Notes: generated from the letters alone by a model not told the origin. DNA of 42,340 nucleotides from RGIG4576 sp964536025 (GCA_964536025.1 CAZHXA010000019.1:1-42340), one strand, 5' to 3'; positions 23,534 to 33,110 are shown, counted from the first letter of the stretch. Numbers and translations are program-made.

Positions 23534-25401
23534 AGTCGATGTTGTTTTAATAGTTTAGCGTTGAATGCTTTAAGTGTTTCAAGAACGTTACTTCTTACAT
23601 TCACAAAGTTAGTAATACCAATTGCTTTAAGGTCTTCGCTACATGCAGGAGCTCCTGCTACAACAAATTCAGCACGACCATTCAAATATTTATATGCTTC
23701 GGGAGCAAGTTCGGCATATTCATCATCACTTGAACATAGAACAACAATATCGGCTTTTTGAGCGAGTGCTGCATCAATTCCTTCTTGAACAGTTGTAAAA
23801 CCAAGATTATCGATGATTTCATAACCTGCACATGCAAAGAAGTTTGATGAGAATTGTGAGCGAGCAAGACGCATTGCCAAATTACCAATAGTAAGCATGA
23901 ATGCTTTTGGACGGTTGCTTGCTCTTTCTGTTGCAAGACGTAATTCTTCAAAGTCGCTTGCAGCACGTTTACTTGATAATGCTTCTACTGCATCGGTTGT
24001 GGTATCATTCTTTCCTCCACAACAGCATTTACAACCTTCTGTCTCAATTTTATCGTTCGCCATTTCATTGAAGTTCGGGAATTGGTTTGTACCAAGTAAA
24101 TCTTCTTTACGGCGAGCTACATCGGTATGACGTTTTTCAGCAGAAGCATTGATTGCTTTTTGAATTTCACCATTAGAAACTTGAGCTTCAAAACCTCCAT
24201 TATCTTCAACAGCAAGGAAAACTTTCCATCCTTCTTGTGCAATTGATACAGTAAGAGTTTCTACATAATAAGAACCACCGGCAGGGTCAACAATTTTATC
24301 CATATCGGATTCTTCTTTTAAAAGAAGTTGTTGATTACGAGCTAAACGTTCAGAAAATTCTCCCGGTGTTTTATATTGCTTATCAAATGGTACTACGGTT
24401 AATGAATCTACACCTGCAATAACAGCCGACATTGCTTCAGTTTGTGAACGTAATAAGTTTACGTGAGCATCGTAGATTGTTTGATTGAACTCTGATGTGA
24501 TAGCGTGTACAGCCATCTTACAAGCACAATCGCAAGCAGGACCGTATTGTTTAACGATTTGAGCCCAAAGCATACGTACTGCACGGAATTTTGCAATTTC
24601 CATGAAATAATTTGTAGAAACGCCCATATTGAATTTAATGCGTTTAGCTACTTCATCGGCAGTAAGACCAGCTTCGGTTAATGCTGTCATCCATTGAGTA
24701 CCCCAAGCTAATGCATAGCCTATTTCTTGATAAATATAAGCTCCTGCATTGGTAAGCATATAAGAATCAACGGCAAGAATACGTAAATTTTTTACGTCGG
24801 CCACAGCTTTAACCAATTCAACTGCTGTAGCAGTAATATCTTTTGGGAATGTTAATCCATGCTTTAAAAGACGCTTGTAAGGGTTAAAATCAATAGAGCC
24901 ATTGAATGTATCTTCAGCTTGATTAGCTTTGATGTAGTCTACAAGGACTTTAGCAAATTCAACGGCTTTTCCCGGACAGCAAGCAAAATTCACTTCAATT
25001 GCAGAAAGGTGTATACCTTCAAGCAATGTTGAAATATTTTCGGTTGTAGGTTCAACTTTTAATTTAAATCCAAGAGAGTCAACTCCTTTGTTAAGTATGT
25101 CAAGAGCTTTTTCGTTAGCTTCTTTTGCATCTTTAACAATAATTTCTTGACGTATGAACCAATTATTATTGGTCTTTGTACCGCGAACAAATGGGTATTC
25201 TCCGGGAAGAGAATCGGTGGTTTTAAGATCTTTAATGTCTTCAGCTCGGTACATAGGCTGTACATTAAAACCTTCGTTTGTTCGCCAAACTAATTTCTTC
25301 TCAAAATCGGCACCTTTTAGGTCGGCTTCAACTTTAGCTTTCCATTCGGTTGTCGAAATCGGAGGAAATTCGGTAAACAATTTTTCTTTATTTTCTGCCA
25401 T
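23530..25401 (-). CDS. mutA: Methylmalonyl-CoA mutase small subunit
   Basis: The non-catalytic partner of MutB, 623 residues. It keeps the barrel (for example GVSTNYFMEIAKFRAVRMLW at 260-279, and DPAGGSYYVETL) and a B12-domain-like C-terminus (about 498-623), but it lacks the DxHxxG cobalamin motif, as usual for MutA. Oddity: a cysteine cluster CKCCCGG at 457-463 in the linker between barrel and C-terminal domain, followed by a short Asp/Thr-rich stretch; another three cysteines lie at 290, 292 and 294. It is first in the mutA-mutB operon. A -7-like element on this strand (25510-25517) lies about 110 bases upstream. No cobalamin riboswitch is visible. Confidence 0.96.
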   Translation of the reverse strand: MAENKEKLFTEFPPISTTEWKAKVEADLKGADFEKKLVWRTNEGFNVQPMYRAEDIKDLKTTDSLPGEYPFVRGTKTNNNWFIRQEIIVKDAKEANEKALDILNKGVDSLGFKLKVEPTTENISTLLEGIHLSAIEVNFACCPGKAVEFAKVLVDYIKANQAEDTFNGSIDFNPYKRLLKHGLTFPKDITATAVELVKAVADVKNLRILAVDSYMLTNAGAYIYQEIGYALAWGTQWMTALTEAGLTADEVAKRIKFNMGVSTNYFMEIAKFRAVRMLWAQIVKQYGPACDCACKMAVHAITSEFNQTIYDAHVNLLRSQTEAMSAVIAGVDSLTVVPFDKQYKTPGEFSERLARNQQLLLKEESDMDKIVDPAGGSYYVETLTVSIAQEGWKVFLAVEDNGGFEAQVSNGEIQKAINASAEKRHTDVARRKEDLLGTNQFPNFNEMANDKIETEGCKCCCGGKNDTTTDAVEALSSKRAASDFEELRLATERASNRPKAFMLTIGNLAMRLARSQFSSNFFACAGYEIIDNLGFTTVQEGIDAALAQKADIVVLCSSDDEYAELAPEAYKYLNGRAEFVVAGAPACSEDLKAIGITNFVNVRSNVLETLKAFNAKLLKQHRL

Positions 25402-25509
25402 AACTTTAATTATGAAATTTATAGTAACTTAAGTTTCTTAATTTTTGTTGTTAATATGTATGTTTTTTCTTTATGGTAAAAGTAAGTTCGTTTTCATATA
25501 TAAATCATG

Positions 25510-25517
25510 CAAATTTA
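25510..25517 (-). promoter_or_regulatory. Possible -7 element of mutA-mutB
   Basis: On the minus strand this reads TAAATTTG (TAnnTTTG), about 110 bases upstream of mutA. No matching TTG at the -33 distance was found, so support is partial. Confidence 0.35.
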
Positions 25518-25566
25518 ATAATTATTCTTTGAAAAAAAACTAAAAAGGATAGGTTTTAAAACATAA

Positions 25567-25594
25567 AAGGCTCATTCAATGAAGAATGAGCCTT
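25567..25594 (-). terminator. Terminator of pgk
   Basis: Perfect 11-bp stem AAGGCTCATTC (25567-25577) with 25584-25594, 6-base loop. On the minus strand it is followed by a T-rich stretch and lies 21 bases after the pgk stop. Confidence 0.85.
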
Positions 25595-25615
25595 AAATAT
25601 GTTTAAAAAAGAGGT

Positions 25616-26863
25616 TTAGCCTTTTATTGCTGCAATTCCAGGAAGAACTTTACCTTCGATTGCTTCAAGTAGAGCACCACCGCCGGTAGAAACATAAGAA
25701 ACTTTGTCGGCAAGACCGAATTTGTTTACGCAAGCAACAGAGTCACCTCCACCTACTAAAGAGAATGCTCCTTTTGAAGTGGCTTCAACAATAGCATCAG
25801 CGATTGCACGTGAACCTGCTGTGAAATTGTCGAATTCAAAAACTCCAGCAGGACCGTTCCATAGGATTGTTTTAGCGTCTTTAATTGCATTAGCAAACAA
25901 TTCACGAGTTTTAGGACCTGCATCAAGACCTTCCCAACCTTCAGGAATATTTCCGGCAGGAACAACTTGGGTGTTAGCATCATTGCTGAATGCATCAGCT
26001 GCAACGCAGTCGGTACCAAGTACAAGATTTACACCTTTAGCTTTAGCTTTTTCAATGATGTTAAGAGCAAGGTCAAGTTTGTCGTTTTCACAGATTGATA
26101 AACCTACGCTTCCGCCAAGAGCTTTTGCGAAAGTGTAAGTCATACCACCACAAAGAATCAAGTTGTCTACTTTGTCCATCAAGTTTTCAATGATGCCTAT
26201 TTTTGTAGATACTTTAGAACCTCCCATGATAGCAGTGAACGGACGTTTGATATTATTAAGTACATTTTCTACTGCATTTACTTCTTTTTCCATTAAGTAA
26301 CCAAGCATCTTGTGGTCGGTGTCAAAATAGTCAGCAATAACAGCAGTGGAAGCATGTTTGCGGTGAGCTGTACCAAAAGCATCGTTTACATAAACGTCAG
26401 CATAACTTGCAAGTGTCTTTGCAAATTCTTTTTGGCTTGCTTTCATTGCTTTTTTTGCTTCTTCATAAGCAGGATCTTCTTTATCGATACCTACAGGTTT
26501 ACCTTCTTCTTCAGGATAGAAACGAAGGTTTTCAAGTAAAAGTACTTCGCCTGGTTTCAAAGTAGCTGCAGCATCGCTTGCTTTTGCACAATCAGCGGCA
26601 AATTCTACGTTTGCACCAAGTCTGTCAGCTACAACATCTTTGATTTGACCTAAAGAAAATTTAGGATTAACTTTTCCTTTAGGTTTGCCCATGTGTGACA
26701 TGATGATAAGGCTACCACCATCAGCTAAAATCTTTTTTAGAGTAGGAAGAGCTCCACGAATACGAGTATCATCAGTTACTTTACCATTTTCATCCAATGG
26801 AACGTTGAAGTCTACGCGAACGATAGCCTTTTTACCGGCAAAATTAAATTGATCGATTGTCAT
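25616..26863 (-). CDS. pgk: Phosphoglycerate kinase
   Basis: Glycolytic enzyme transferring phosphate from 1,3-bisphosphoglycerate to ADP. It has 415 residues, normal length. N-terminal substrate domain: VRVDFNVPLDENG (16-28), SHMGKPKG, and the ENLRFYPEEEG signature region. C-terminal nucleotide domain: GGSKVSTKIG, WNGPAGVFEFDNF and GGGDSVACVNKFG. It stands alone. On its strand a -7 element TATTTTTG (26907-26914) sits about 44 bases upstream without a clear -33 partner, and a terminator follows. Confidence 0.97.
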   Translation of the reverse strand: MTIDQFNFAGKKAIVRVDFNVPLDENGKVTDDTRIRGALPTLKKILADGGSLIIMSHMGKPKGKVNPKFSLGQIKDVVADRLGANVEFAADCAKASDAAATLKPGEVLLLENLRFYPEEEGKPVGIDKEDPAYEEAKKAMKASQKEFAKTLASYADVYVNDAFGTAHRKHASTAVIADYFDTDHKMLGYLMEKEVNAVENVLNNIKRPFTAIMGGSKVSTKIGIIENLMDKVDNLILCGGMTYTFAKALGGSVGLSICENDKLDLALNIIEKAKAKGVNLVLGTDCVAADAFSNDANTQVVPAGNIPEGWEGLDAGPKTRELFANAIKDAKTILWNGPAGVFEFDNFTAGSRAIADAIVEATSKGAFSLVGGGDSVACVNKFGLADKVSYVSTGGGALLEAIEGKVLPGIAAIKG

Positions 26864-26906
26864 ATTGTTAAATTTTAAAATTTGAATATTAATAGTAATG
26901 TTTACG

Positions 26907-26914
26907 CAAAAATA
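26907..26914 (-). promoter_or_regulatory. -7 element of pgk
   Basis: TATTTTTG on the minus strand, about 44 bases upstream of the pgk start. No TTG was found at the -33 distance. Confidence 0.45.
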
Positions 26915-26967
26915 GTTTATTTTTTTGACTTAGAGATATAAAGATACGTTTTTTTCTTTTTGGTACA

Positions 26968-27789
26968 TCAAATAAGTCCTTTTGAACAAAGTAGTTGTTC
27001 CATTTCAGCTTGAAGCTCTTGAGCTTTGAATGCTGCAACTTCAGCAAAATCATCTTCTTTTGATGCGTGAATAATTCCACGAGATGAATTTACTAATAGT
27101 CCACATTCTTCAGTCATTCCATATTTGGCAACTTCAGAAAGACTTCCTCCTTGAGCTCCTACACCTGGAACTAACAAAAAACTTTTAGGTGATATACGAC
27201 GAATTTCTTCAAACATTTTTCCTTGTGTAGCACCAACCACATACATCATATTAGTATCATCTCCCCATTCGGCTGATTTTCGAAGAACTTTTTCAAATAG
27301 GGGAATTCCATTGTCGTCTTTACAAAATTGAAAATCTTGCGAGCCTTTATTGGAGGTTAAAGCCAATAAAATAACCCATTTCCCGTCATAACCTAAAAAA
27401 GGGCTAACGCTATCTTCTCCCATGTAAGGAGCAACGGTAATTGCATCTACGTTTGTATGTTCAAAAAGACCTTTTGCATACATTTTAGATGTATTCCCTA
27501 TGTCGCCACGTTTTGCATCGGCTATAATAAATATATCAGGATAATTTTCTTGAATGTATTTTACTGTTTTTTCAAATTCTTCAACACCTTTGGAACCAAG
27601 CACTTCATAAAATGCAAGATTTGGTTTATATGCTACAGCATATTTAGCAGTGGCATCAATAATAGCTTTATTGAAATCAAAAAATTTACCTTTTAAATTT
27701 TTAGGCATTTTTTCAATATCGGGATCAAGCCCTACACATAAGAATGATTTTTTTTCTTTGATGTTGTTGATTAATTCTTGCTTATTCAT
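26968..27789 (-). CDS. pyrF: Orotidine 5'-phosphate decarboxylase
   Basis: Last step of UMP synthesis. At 273 residues it is the longer, type 2 form of the enzyme. The catalytic motif DAKRGDIGNT (91-100) supplies the Asp-Lys-Asp array, preceded by FLCVGLDPD (16-24) and AYKPNLAFYE. LLVPGVGAQGG near the C-terminus forms the phosphate loop. It lies 69 bases downstream of prfA with no terminator between them, so it is probably cotranscribed. The next gene, pgk, has its own -7 element. Confidence 0.95.
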   Translation of the reverse strand: MNKQELINNIKEKKSFLCVGLDPDIEKMPKNLKGKFFDFNKAIIDATAKYAVAYKPNLAFYEVLGSKGVEEFEKTVKYIQENYPDIFIIADAKRGDIGNTSKMYAKGLFEHTNVDAITVAPYMGEDSVSPFLGYDGKWVILLALTSNKGSQDFQFCKDDNGIPLFEKVLRKSAEWGDDTNMMYVVGATQGKMFEEIRRISPKSFLLVPGVGAQGGSLSEVAKYGMTEECGLLVNSSRGIIHASKEDDFAEVAAFKAQELQAEMEQLLCSKGLI

Positions 27790-27858
27790 ATATATATGTA
27801 TATTAAGTCAATTAAAACTTGGTGTATATTATATCTCCGGGCTTTATCTTGGCTTGAT

Positions 27859-28968
27859 TTATAATTCTGTTTCTTTTAATTTTTCTGCATTTTCGGCAAC
27901 GATAAGATGATCTATGCAATCTTGAATATCACCATCCATAAAAGCATTAAGATTGTATATCGTATAGCCAATACGGTGGTCTGTAATGCGTCCTTGTGGA
28001 TAATTATATGTGCGTATTTTTGCTGAGCGGTCGCCGGTTGAAACCATTGTTTTTCGGCGAGATGCTATATCATCGACATATTTGCGATGTTCTTTGTCAT
28101 AAATAAAAGTACGTAAACGAGTAAGTGCTCGTTCTTTATTTTTTGGCTGGTCGCGTGTCTCTGTACATTCAATTAGAATTTCTTCGGTCTCTCCTGTATT
28201 TGGATTCTTCCACATATATCTAAGTCGAACACCTGACTCAACTTTATTAACATTCTGACCTCCGGCACCTCCACTTCTAAAAGTATCCCATTTAATTTCA
28301 CCTTCATTTATTTCAACATCGAAAGGCTCCGCTTCAGGAAGTACTGCAACTGATGCAGCCGAAGTGTGTACGCGTCCTTGAGTTTCGGTTGCTGGAACTC
28401 GTTGAACGCGATGTACACCTGATTCATATTTAAGTGTACCATAGACATCTTGCCCTGATACAGTAAATACAATTTCTTTAAATCCTCCGGAAGAACCTTC
28501 ATTAAAGCTTGATATTTCGGTTTTCCATCCTTTTGTTTCACAGTATTTAGTGTACATGCGAAACAAATCACCGGCAAAAATTGCAGCTTCGTCACCTCCT
28601 GTACCTCCTCGAATTTCTACAATAGCGTTTCTACAGTCTTCAGGGTCTTCAGGAATGAGAAGTAGTTTAATTTCTTCTTCCATGCGTGGTATTGCTTCAG
28701 TATTTGTTTCCAATTCTTCTTTAGCAATTTCACGCATTTCCTCATCGCTTTCAGTTTCTAAAATAAGACGAGCTTCATCAATGCTATTTAGTGCATTTTT
28801 ATATTTGTTTGCCGCTTTTAATAAATCTTCAAGATCTTTGTATTCTTTGCTTAGTTTCACATAGCGTTTCATATCACTTATAACAGAGGGGTCGGTTATA
28901 AGTGTTCCGATTTCTTCAAATCGTGCATCAAGCCCTTCCAAACGTTCTAAAAGAGGTGTTTTTGCCAT
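27859..28968 (-). CDS. prfA: Peptide chain release factor 1
   Basis: Reads UAA and UAG stop codons and triggers peptide release on the ribosome. It has 369 residues. The anticodon-like tripeptide PAT (192-194, in VQRVPATETQGR) is the RF1 form, distinguishing it from RF2 (SPF). The peptidyl-transferase motif GGQ is at 236-238 (SGGAGGQNVNK), whose Gln is normally methylated. A long acidic N-terminal helical domain spans 1-110. A complete promoter on this strand lies 28 bases upstream, inside the end of the neighbouring DUF3332 gene. Confidence 0.97.
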   Translation of the reverse strand: MAKTPLLERLEGLDARFEEIGTLITDPSVISDMKRYVKLSKEYKDLEDLLKAANKYKNALNSIDEARLILETESDEEMREIAKEELETNTEAIPRMEEEIKLLLIPEDPEDCRNAIVEIRGGTGGDEAAIFAGDLFRMYTKYCETKGWKTEISSFNEGSSGGFKEIVFTVSGQDVYGTLKYESGVHRVQRVPATETQGRVHTSAASVAVLPEAEPFDVEINEGEIKWDTFRSGGAGGQNVNKVESGVRLRYMWKNPNTGETEEILIECTETRDQPKNKERALTRLRTFIYDKEHRKYVDDIASRRKTMVSTGDRSAKIRTYNYPQGRITDHRIGYTIYNLNAFMDGDIQDCIDHLIVAENAEKLKETEL

Positions 28969-28995
28969 AAAATTTATTACATGTAATATAATTTA

Positions 28996-29026
28996 CAAAT
29001 TTACGCTTTTTATTTATTTAGGGCAA
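28996..29026 (-). promoter_or_regulatory. Promoter of prfA-pyrF
   Basis: On the minus strand: TTG (29026-29024), 20 bases, TAAATTTG (29003-28996), 28 bases before the prfA start. The -33 part lies within the coding end of the DUF3332 gene. Confidence 0.75.
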
Positions 29027-29564
29027 GATTGTTGCTTTGGTTTATCATATCATGATAAGCCAAAACACCTTCGTTGGAAAGCTCTACTATAGTGAAATTA
29101 TTATTAGGTGTAGGCATTTTTACATGATTATCGTCAACAAATTGAAGTAATTTAAAAGATTCTCCATTACTTTCAAAAGACCAAGATTTGTCTTTAAAAT
29201 CAAAAGTGAATTTTGTTGTTGTATTATCAGCAAGATTTGTAATTGTATATCCGTATTTTGTTTGTTCTATTTGATATTTTGCATCTTTACCATCAATGAT
29301 TTGAGTTTTGTTTTCTGCGACAGGATTGGAACCTGACCAAAATTCAATACTGTTTATAACCAATAAATCTGCTGTAATTGCTAATGGGTATACAGGAATA
29401 GGCCAAAATGCTGCAAAAATAAGTGTATTTACAAATTTATTCCCAACTTGTTTGTTCCAAGAAAGTACATTATTTGTTAACGCAAAACTTCCAATACAAG
29501 AAGTAAATATCATAGAAGATGTAAGTGTTAGAATAATGCTTACTGTTAAGAATTTCTTTTTCAT
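29010..29564 (-). CDS. DUF3332 lipoprotein
   Basis: A 184-residue lipoprotein: the signal sequence ends in the lipobox TSC with Cys23 (MIFTSCIGSFALTN). The following CIGSF-LTN, W-K-VGNKFVN and INSIEFWSGSNP motifs are the hallmark of DUF3332, a family of unknown function common in Bacteroidetes. Residues 48-75 form a hydrophobic segment containing FWPIPVYPLA. The C-terminal half is a small beta-rich domain. It follows the lytic transglycosylase gene by 20 bases on the same strand and probably ends that operon, suggesting a cell-envelope role. Confidence 0.85.
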   Translation of the reverse strand: MKKKFLTVSIILTLTSSMIFTSCIGSFALTNNVLSWNKQVGNKFVNTLIFAAFWPIPVYPLAITADLLVINSIEFWSGSNPVAENKTQIIDGKDAKYQIEQTKYGYTITNLADNTTTKFTFDFKDKSWSFESNGESFKLLQFVDDNHVKMPTPNNNFTIVELSNEGVLAYHDMINQSNNLALNK

Positions 29565-29584
29565 AATCTATTATTTTAAAAGGG

Positions 29585-30961
29585 TTATTTAATTTTTGAA
29601 GAGAAGTAGTTATAGCAATCTTCAACTTTCTCTACATATGCAATAGTTTGGCTACCTCTAAAATAGCCTGATTTACAAACTTGATCATTGAAAAATTCCG
29701 GGTTGGCTTTCCATTGTAGAGTTACACTTACATTGCCTTCCCATTTTTGTGGGTTCTTGCCATATTTTTTAGCAAGTGCAATTGCATCAAGTATATGACC
29801 GGCTCCGGAATTATAAGCTGCAATAATGAATTTTATTCGTTCTTGCTCATCAGGAACTTTTGAAGCGAGAATAGAATTTAAATCTTTGATATTAGCAACT
29901 GCAGCTTTAATGTTTAATTCGGGATTTGAAATGTTATCTATATCTAATCCATACGCTCGTGCTGTACTTGGCATGAGTTGCATAAGACCTTTGGCTCCTG
30001 CCCAAGATACTGCAGTTGTGTCGAAGTGGGATTCACTCCATGCTTGTGCTGCTAATAATTTCCAATCCCAATTGATTTCTTTAGCGTATTTCTTAAAGAG
30101 ATAATCGTATTGTGAAATTGTTCCATTTTTTAGATTAATTTTAGGGCGTGTTGTTATTTCAATTCCTTTACTTATTTCAAAATAGCGTTTAAGAAGCTGT
30201 TTGTATTCTTTTGTACTGTTTAATTCTTTAGCCCATAGGTCTATGCTGTCAGCCAAAAGTTGATTGTTTTTATTAACAGCCCATGAAGCTCGTTGCTCAA
30301 AACTTATGGGTAGGTTTACATCAATGTTTTTGAAGTAAGTCTTATTTAATTTTGCAATATCACTGTCAACTACTGTAAAAGGAATTTTTCCTTCAGATAC
30401 AAGTTTTATTAAGTCTTCAGAAATAATTGAGTCAGGACTAATACTATGAATATTTATTCCGCCTCCTATTTCATTATCAAGATTCTTTAAACGAATTTCA
30501 TATTTAGAACCATTTTCTACATATATATCTTTTCCAATTAATTGTGTTACATTAGAAATAGGTTCTTTTGCTTTAGGTTGAACAAGTACTTGATAGGTGA
30601 TGTTTTCGATTCCACAATGTAATACAAGTTTTTGATATTCTTTAATTATAGGAACTTCATAAGCTATGATGTCAATTTTCCCGGAATCAAGAACTTCAAT
30701 CATATCGGCTAAATTATCAAAAACAATAAATTCGGCATGGATGTTTTTTGAGTGTGTGAAATTAAGAATACGCTCATATTCATAACCGAGAGTATCACCG
30801 CGAAAAGTGAAAAATGTTGTTGGGCTGTAAATAGTTCCTATTCTTAAAGTATCGGGTAATCTATATATAATATCATCCCTATTAATATTCTTTTTGCAAG
30901 ATGCAGAAAGAATAAATAGGAATGATATAGCTATAGTAATAAGATTAAGGAACTTATACAT
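29585..30961 (-). CDS. mltF: MltF-like lytic transglycosylase lipoprotein
   Basis: A 458-residue outer-membrane lipoprotein that cleaves peptidoglycan. The signal peptide has lipobox LSASC with Cys22. Residues 35-260 form a periplasmic solute-binding (SBP_bac_3) domain: TLRIGTIYSPTTFF, GKIDIIAYEVP. Residues about 288-440 form the SLT lysozyme-like domain with catalytic Glu310 in AAQAWSESHFD, then GAKGLMQLMPSTARAYG and AAYNSGAGHILDA. This two-domain order is that of MltF, in which the binding domain regulates the enzyme in response to muropeptides. It lies 8 bases downstream of purM in the cdsA-purM-mltF-DUF3332 operon. Confidence 0.92.
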   Translation of the reverse strand: MYKFLNLITIAISFLFILSASCKKNINRDDIIYRLPDTLRIGTIYSPTTFFTFRGDTLGYEYERILNFTHSKNIHAEFIVFDNLADMIEVLDSGKIDIIAYEVPIIKEYQKLVLHCGIENITYQVLVQPKAKEPISNVTQLIGKDIYVENGSKYEIRLKNLDNEIGGGINIHSISPDSIISEDLIKLVSEGKIPFTVVDSDIAKLNKTYFKNIDVNLPISFEQRASWAVNKNNQLLADSIDLWAKELNSTKEYKQLLKRYFEISKGIEITTRPKINLKNGTISQYDYLFKKYAKEINWDWKLLAAQAWSESHFDTTAVSWAGAKGLMQLMPSTARAYGLDIDNISNPELNIKAAVANIKDLNSILASKVPDEQERIKFIIAAYNSGAGHILDAIALAKKYGKNPQKWEGNVSVTLQWKANPEFFNDQVCKSGYFRGSQTIAYVEKVEDCYNYFSSKIK

Positions 30962-30969
30962 AAACGATT

Positions 30970-32136
30970 TTAGTATTCAAATTTTCCGTATTCAGAAATA
31001 ATTGTCAACTTGTTTTCGTTTGATTCCTCAACTTTACCTACAATTTGAGCTTCAATACCAAATGATTGTGCTATTTTTATAATGTCTTTGGCATTTTCAG
31101 GAGATAAATAAATTTCCATTCTATGTCCCATGTTAAATACTTTATACATTTCTTTCCAATCGGTACCTGATTGTTCTTGAATTAATTTAAATAGAGGGGG
31201 AGTTGGAAATAAATTGTCTTTAATCACATGTTTGTTTTGGATAAAATGTAAAATTTTAGTTTGAGCACCGCCTGAACAGTGAACCATGCCGTGAATCTTA
31301 TCACGCATAACGTCCAATATTTTCTTTATCACCGGAGCATAAGTGCGGGTAGGAGAAAGAACAAGCTTTCCTGCGTCAATATCAACACCATCAACTTTAT
31401 CGGTTAATTTTATGCCACCGGAATATACAAGTTCATCGGGCACATTTTTATCGTAACTTTCAGGATACTTTTCAGCAAGATATTTTGAGAATACATCATG
31501 ACGAGCAGAGGTTAATCCATTACTACCCATACCACCATTATATTCTTTTTCATAAGTTGCTTTACCGAAAGACGAAAGACCTACGATAACGTCACCTCCT
31601 TTTATGTTGGCATTATCAATGACGTCACTTCTTTTCATTCTACAAGTAACAGTGCTATCTACGATAATAGTGCGAACCAAATCACCTACGTCAGCAGTTT
31701 CACCTCCTGTAGAGGTAATATTTACGCCTAATTCACGTAATTCAGAAAGTAATTCTTCCGTTCCATTTATAATTGCTGAAATTACCTCGCCTGGAATAAG
31801 TAATTTGTTTCTTCCTATTGTTGAAGATAATAAAATATTATCGGTTGCACCAACGCATAATAAATCGTCGATATTCATAATGAGAGCATCTTGTGCGATG
31901 CCTTTCCATACGCTCAAGTCTCCGGTTTCTTTCCAATATAAGTATGCTAAAGAAGATTTAGTTCCAGCTCCATCGGCGTGCATGATATTACAATAGTTCG
32001 GGTCTCCGCCAAGAATATCGGGTATAATTTTACAAAATGCTTTGGGATAGAGTCCTTTATCAACATTCTTAATTGCATTATGTACATCTTCTTTTGATGC
32101 TGAAACTCCTCTTAAATCATATCGTTGGTTGCTCAT
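30970..32136 (-). CDS. purM: Phosphoribosylformylglycinamidine cyclo-ligase (AIR synthase)
   Basis: Closes the imidazole ring in purine synthesis (FGAM + ATP to AIR). At 388 residues it is longer than the about 345 residues of E. coli PurM, matching the divergent form common in Bacteroidetes. Visible: HADGAGTKSSLAYLYW (ATP/metal loop), DALIMNIDDLLCVGA, GGETADVGDLV, GLSSFGKATYE and VHCSGGAQTKILHF, the AIRS/PurM-fold motifs in order. It lies between cdsA (21-base gap) and mltF (8-base gap). This mixed envelope/purine operon shows no clear functional logic. Confidence 0.88.
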   Translation of the reverse strand: MSNQRYDLRGVSASKEDVHNAIKNVDKGLYPKAFCKIIPDILGGDPNYCNIMHADGAGTKSSLAYLYWKETGDLSVWKGIAQDALIMNIDDLLCVGATDNILLSSTIGRNKLLIPGEVISAIINGTEELLSELRELGVNITSTGGETADVGDLVRTIIVDSTVTCRMKRSDVIDNANIKGGDVIVGLSSFGKATYEKEYNGGMGSNGLTSARHDVFSKYLAEKYPESYDKNVPDELVYSGGIKLTDKVDGVDIDAGKLVLSPTRTYAPVIKKILDVMRDKIHGMVHCSGGAQTKILHFIQNKHVIKDNLFPTPPLFKLIQEQSGTDWKEMYKVFNMGHRMEIYLSPENAKDIIKIAQSFGIEAQIVGKVEESNENKLTIISEYGKFEY

Positions 32137-32157
32137 AATACTGTTTTTTGAAATTTA

Positions 32158-32991
32158 TTAAAATGCTAAAAAGCTTATTATACTGAAATAAAGTAGTACG
32201 GTGGGAGATACAAGTAATAGACTGTCAATTCTGTCTAAAATTCCGCCATGCCCCGGTAAAATATTCCCTGAATCTTTTACTCCCAATGAACGTTTAATTA
32301 ATGATTCGCATAAATCTCCCCATGTTGAAAAAATGGAAACAATTATACTTAAACCAATCCACACGGCTAATTCAGGACCGTTGAAAAACGAGTTCCCAAA
32401 ATAATAAAATATAATGGAGGTGAAGACACAAAGAAATAAGCCACCCCAAAAGCCTTCCCATGATTTTTTTGGAGAAATGCGTTCAAATAATTTGTTTTTT
32501 CCGATTAATGAACCTACACAAAAAGCACCTGTGTCATTAAGCCATATAAAAATGAAAACGGCTAATAGGATTTTAGGGTTATAATTGTTGTAGATTATGC
32601 TTAATAAAGAGATAGGTAGTGCAACGAAAATTTGTCCCATAAAAGAATATGCCCATTCTTCTAATATGTTGCCGGTTTTGATATATAATTGATAGATGTT
32701 TCTTATAATAATGTAAGCAAGATATGGAGCTATAATTTCGATACCAGTTTCGGGATGAGTGGATTTCCAATAAAAAGATATAAACATAATCAGGCCACCA
32801 AGAATATCTAATCCTTTAATGATTTTATGTTCTTTGTTGTTATTTGTGAGAGATTGAAATTCATTGATACCTAAAATAAGAAATAGGGCAAACAATAAAA
32901 CAAATAGAATGGGAGAGCCAATTAATAGTGATATAACAATTAGTGCTACATAGGCACCTCCTGTAATTGCTCGTGTAATTAACTTTTTCAC
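32158..32991 (-). CDS. cdsA: Phosphatidate cytidylyltransferase
   Basis: Makes CDP-diacylglycerol, the precursor of all phospholipids, in the inner membrane. It has 277 residues with about seven to eight hydrophobic segments. The C-terminal signature region reads WGDLCESLIKRSLGVKDSGN followed by LPGHGGILDRIDS, the CDS-family motif with metal-binding aspartates. It is first in its operon, with a complete promoter on this strand 28 bases upstream. Confidence 0.95.
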   Translation of the reverse strand: MKKLITRAITGGAYVALIVISLLIGSPILFVLLFALFLILGINEFQSLTNNNKEHKIIKGLDILGGLIMFISFYWKSTHPETGIEIIAPYLAYIIIRNIYQLYIKTGNILEEWAYSFMGQIFVALPISLLSIIYNNYNPKILLAVFIFIWLNDTGAFCVGSLIGKNKLFERISPKKSWEGFWGGLFLCVFTSIIFYYFGNSFFNGPELAVWIGLSIIVSIFSTWGDLCESLIKRSLGVKDSGNILPGHGGILDRIDSLLLVSPTVLLYFSIISFLAF

Positions 32992-33018
32992 GTTTTGAAA
33001 TTTTGTTGATTATGTTTA

Positions 33019-33049
33019 CAAAATTAGAGATTTTTTTGTGACTTCACAA
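33019..33049 (-). promoter_or_regulatory. Promoter of the cdsA-purM-mltF-DUF3332 operon
   Basis: On the minus strand: TTG (33049-33047), 20 bases, TAATTTTG (33026-33019), 27 bases before the cdsA start. It lies just past the end of the upstream nuclease gene; I saw no terminator between 33050 and 33110. Confidence 0.8.
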
Positions 33050-33110
33050 CTATAAGCAAAAAAATGCGAAAATCAAGAGATATAGTAAATCGCTTTCTTT
33101 GTGAAATATG

